Below are positions 5,788-7,132 of a stretch of 7,132 nt of DNA, one piece after another. A program made the translations under genes and the position numbers. The stretch covers positions 1-7,132 of the forward strand of contig NCRO01000068.1 in assembly GCA_002849045.2 (NCBI GenBank). The letters are read 5' to 3'. The notes under the pieces are model-generated. The model did not search any database and had not been told where the DNA came from. It saw nothing but the letters and a program-made list of their open reading frames with translations. This DNA comes from Candidatus Sediminicultor secundus (lineage in GTDB: Bacteria; Atribacterota; JS1; SB-45; 34-128). The number at the start of each line of letters is the position of its first letter. The stretch's first letter is position 1.

Positions 5788-6075
5788 ATGATAAAAAATT
5801 TAAGGGTACCTATAAGAACTTGTATTGGTTGTCAATGCAAAAAACCTAAAAAAGAACTGATTAGGATAATAAGAACACCTGAGGGAAAAATTGAAATTGA
5901 TAAGACAGGCAAAAAATCAGGAAGAGGAGCCTATCTGTGTGCTAATGTTGAATGTTTGGATATTGCCTTAAGGAAAAATAATTTAAATAGATCCTTAAAG
6001 CAAGATATCCCGTTGCAAACGCTTGATGAATTAAGGAAGGTTTTTTTGAAAAATATAGGTAAAAATATAGATTGA
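5788..6075 (+). CDS. ylxR: YlxR family RNA-binding protein (DUF448)
   Basis: Small basic nucleic-acid-binding protein usually encoded between nusA and infB. In B. subtilis YlxR has been linked to control of gene expression; its molecular role is not settled. The 95 residues carry the family signature: R10-TCIGC with Cys12 and Cys15, then KKELIRIIR, DKTGKKSGRGAYLC (GRGAYL at 45-50, Cys51) and Cys56 (VECLDIAL). The four cysteines suggest a metal site, although many homologues lack them all. AAAAAAGG (5771-5778) lies 9 nt before ATG 5788. It should be co-transcribed with nusA. The ribosomal-protein-like ylxQ that often follows is absent; a 404-nt repeat-bearing gap precedes infB instead. Confidence 0.93.
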   Translation: MIKNLRVPIRTCIGCQCKKPKKELIRIIRTPEGKIEIDKTGKKSGRGAYLCANVECLDIALRKNNLNRSLKQDIPLQTLDELRKVFLKNIGKNID

Positions 6076-6115
6076 AAACTATGATTACAACTCAAAAAGT
6101 AAATAAAATACTAAT

Positions 6116-6139
6116 GTAGGGGCACGATGCATCGTGCCC
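6116..6139 (+). repeat. REP-like palindrome 5 with GTAG foot
   Basis: GTAG (6116-6119) followed by the perfect 20-bp palindrome GGGCACGATGCATCGTGCCC (6120-6139). It shares the GTAGGGGC foot with palindromes 1 and 2 but has a different stem (CACGAT), defining a second subfamily. Confidence 0.85.
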
Positions 6140-6167
6140 ACAGTAAACGGAAATATAAAAACAAAGA

Positions 6168-6191
6168 GGGCACAATTCATTGTGCCCCTAC
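6168..6191 (-). repeat. REP-like palindrome 6, opposite orientation to 5
   Basis: GGGCACAAT (6168-6176), TC, ATTGTGCCC (6179-6187), then CTAC (6188-6191), the GTAG foot on the - strand. With palindrome 5 it forms a head-to-head pair separated by 28 nt, the arrangement of a BIME (bacterial interspersed mosaic element). Confidence 0.85.
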
Positions 6192-6229
6192 AATACAAAT
6201 ACAAATAAAGACAATAAATTTATATTTTC

Positions 6230-6258
6230 GTAGGACAGGCGTCTCGCCCGTCTATGTC
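6230..6258 (+). repeat. GTAG-footed GC-rich hairpin 7
   Basis: GTAG (6230-6233), then GACAGGCG (6234-6241), TCT, CGCCCGTC (6245-6252): an 8-bp stem with one mismatch, ending TATGTC. It is related to 778-798 and is a third stem type behind the same GTAG foot. Confidence 0.65.
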
Positions 6259-6370
6259 TTTAAAAAACAAGCAAATTGGTCAATCGGTTTATCGTGAAAT
6301 TTCAAATTATGGTTTTTCACTTTTAGCTTTAACTTTATCCTAAACTGAGAACTTGAATCTTGTATTTAAA

Positions 6371-6405
6371 ACTAACGACTAACGACTATTCACTATCGAC
6401 TAATT
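6371..6405 (+). repeat. Five-unit heptamer array (ACTAACG type)
   Basis: Five in-phase 7-nt units: ACTAACG, ACTAACG, ACTATTC, ACTATCG, ACTAATT. The 7-nt period is the same as that of the AGTATCG arrays in the dnaK-dnaJ and dnaJ-mtaB gaps, pointing to a shared amplification mechanism. Confidence 0.7.
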
Positions 6406-6479
6406 TAATTGTTCAATATAAGATAATAATATTAGGTCTAATAATAGTTATATAGCTTATAGAGCGGAGGCGATATACA

Positions 6480-6890
6480 ATGAAAACAAGAGTGTATGAA
6501 TTAGCTGAAGAATTAAAAATGCCGGCTAAAGAACTGATAGGGTTTTTAAATGAAGAAGGAATTGAAGTTAAAAATCATATGAGTACTTTAGATAAGGATA
6601 CTATCGAATTAATTAAAGAAGTTATTATTACTGAAAAGAAGAAAAAAGTAACAAAAAAGAAGAAACAACTTAAAGTTATGCAAATTAATAAACTTCCGAA
6701 TTTAAAAGAACTTTCTTCAGAGCTAAAAATTTCTTTATCAGAGGTAATACAAAAAATTATGCAATTTGGAACAATAAGTTCGATTGACAAGGAAGTTTCT
6801 GTAAATATTTTAAAAAATATTGCCAAGGAGTACGGGTATAAAATAGAACTTTCTGATAAATTAAAAAGTAAAAAAAGTCTTCAATGCTAA
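6480..6890 (+). CDS. infB: Translation initiation factor IF-2, N-terminal fragment, cut by an inverted join
   Basis: IF2 is the GTPase that places initiator fMet-tRNA on the 30S subunit and promotes subunit joining. Only the N-terminal part is present. A first IF2_N domain (residues 1-50, [20 protein letters not shown]...[11 protein letters not shown]) and a Lys-rich linker (53-65) precede a second IF2_N domain (72-124, [19 protein letters not shown]...). The G domain with its P-loop, domains II-III and the fMet-tRNA-binding C domain are all missing from a protein normally 700-900 residues long. After about residue 130 the frame enters sequence antisense to truB and stops at 6888-6890. GGAGG (6466-6470) is 9 nt before ATG 6480. 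As written it cannot be functional; infB is normally essential and single-copy, so a full gene must exist elsewhere or the join is artificial. Confidence 0.9.
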   Translation: MKTRVYELAEELKMPAKELIGFLNEEGIEVKNHMSTLDKDTIELIKEVIITEKKKKVTKKKKQLKVMQINKLPNLKELSSELKISLSEVIQKIMQFGTISSIDKEVSVNILKNIAKEYGYKIELSDKLKSKKSLQC

Positions 6891-7131
6891 AATTACCAAC
6901 TTTTTTCCTTACCAAATTTGATAAATGTGCGCCACAACCTAATTCATCACCTATATCGTTACACAATGTTCTAATATATGTGCCTTTTGAGCAAACAACT
7001 TCGAATTTAACGATTGGGTTTACCTCTTGGTAAAAATTTATTAAATTGAGCTGATATATTTTGACTTTCTTAAGATTTCTTTTTACTTCTATACCTTTTC
7101 TGGCAAGACGATATAATCTTTCTCCCTTATA
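6757..7131 (-). CDS. truB: tRNA pseudouridine-55 synthase TruB, fragment; 5' end outside window, 3' end cut
   Basis: TruB makes pseudouridine 55 in the T-loop of tRNAs. On the - strand, from the window edge inwards, the frame reads [18 protein letters not shown], then [39 protein letters not shown] and NFSIEDFF. These are hallmark TruB stretches of the second half of the catalytic domain (CSKGTYIRT and LGCGAHL). The catalytic Asp motif lies upstream, outside the window. Homology ends near 6871; the last 37 codons to the stop at 6757-6759 are only the complement of infB. The gene thus loses the normal C-terminal region (PUA-like or short extension). truB usually lies downstream of infB and rbfA on the same strand; here it faces infB tail to tail. 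Confidence 0.9.
   Translation of the reverse strand, partial: YKGERLYRLARKGIEVKRNLKKVKIYQLNLINFYQEVNPIVKFEVVCSKGTYIRTLCNDIGDELGCGAHLSNLVRKKVGNFSIEDFFYFLIYQKVLFYTRTPWQYFLKYLQKLPCQSNLLFQIA
6864..6886. other. infB/truB inverted junction
   Basis: infB-like protein sequence on the + strand is credible to about 6868-6875 (KLKSKK), and TruB-like sequence on the - strand is credible from the right edge to about 6871 (NFSIEDFF). The join lies in the A-rich segment around AGTAAAAAAAGTCTT. No repeat, insertion-sequence end or attachment site is visible there. The exact breakpoint and any microhomology cannot be fixed without the intact parental genes. Confidence 0.75.
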
Positions 7132-7132
7132 A

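Larger units (their letters stand above)
6076..6479. other. ylxR-infB intergenic region with paired REPs and heptamers
   Basis: The 404-nt gap lies where ylxQ would be expected. It contains two GTAG-footed palindromes in opposite orientation (6116-6139, 6168-6191), a GC-rich hairpin (6230-6252), a heptamer array (6371-6405) and a small dyad TATTAG-GT-CTAATA (6430-6443) 36 nt before infB. No coding potential with family resemblance was found, and no convincing promoter. Confidence 0.7.

Overview
AT-rich window from a bacterial chromosome. It reads as a string of conserved housekeeping genes on the + strand: dnaK (3' end only), dnaJ, mtaB, a REP-associated transposase (RAYT), nusA, ylxR and the 5' end of infB. 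A fragment of truB follows on the - strand at the right edge. No gene fixes the phylum. Low GC, a short NusA without C-terminal repeats, the order dnaK-dnaJ-mtaB and nusA-ylxR-infB, and intergenic regions crowded with short hairpins and heptamer repeats suggest an uncultured anaerobe of Firmicutes-like or Atribacterota-like type. That assignment is a guess.

Layout. 1-517: C-terminal 171 residues of the Hsp70 chaperone DnaK. 518-1006: repeat-filled gap. 1007-2152: type I DnaJ with a TTG start. 2153-2473: repeat-filled gap. 2474-3784: MtaB, the tRNA ms2t6A methylthiotransferase, which has no ATG/GTG/TTG at its N-terminus and appears to start at ATT behind a strong AGGAGG. 3881-4468: RAYT, with REP-like palindromes just upstream, inside its coding sequence and just downstream. 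4505-4605: a near-consensus promoter followed at once by an intrinsic terminator, which looks like an attenuated leader of the nusA operon. 4663-5757: NusA. 5788-6075: YlxR. 6076-6479: gap with two opposed REP palindromes, a third GC-rich hairpin and a heptamer array. 6480-6890: first about 130 residues of IF2. 6757-7131 (-): C-terminal half of the TruB catalytic domain.

How the parts work together. DnaK/DnaJ is the protein-folding pair. NusA, YlxR, IF2 and TruB belong to the classic transcription-termination/translation-initiation/rRNA-tRNA maturation operon, and MtaB is another tRNA modification enzyme. RAYT is a domesticated single-strand transposase. The GTAG-footed palindromes spread over the window are its probable substrates.

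The two most notable points are: (a) infB is cut after its N-terminal domains and joined head-on to truB, a gene that normally lies downstream of infB on the same strand. This is the signature of an inversion with breakpoints in both genes, or of an inverted chimera made during amplification or assembly. (b) A REP family and its RAYT are tightly associated, and one REP is read in frame within the RAYT itself.
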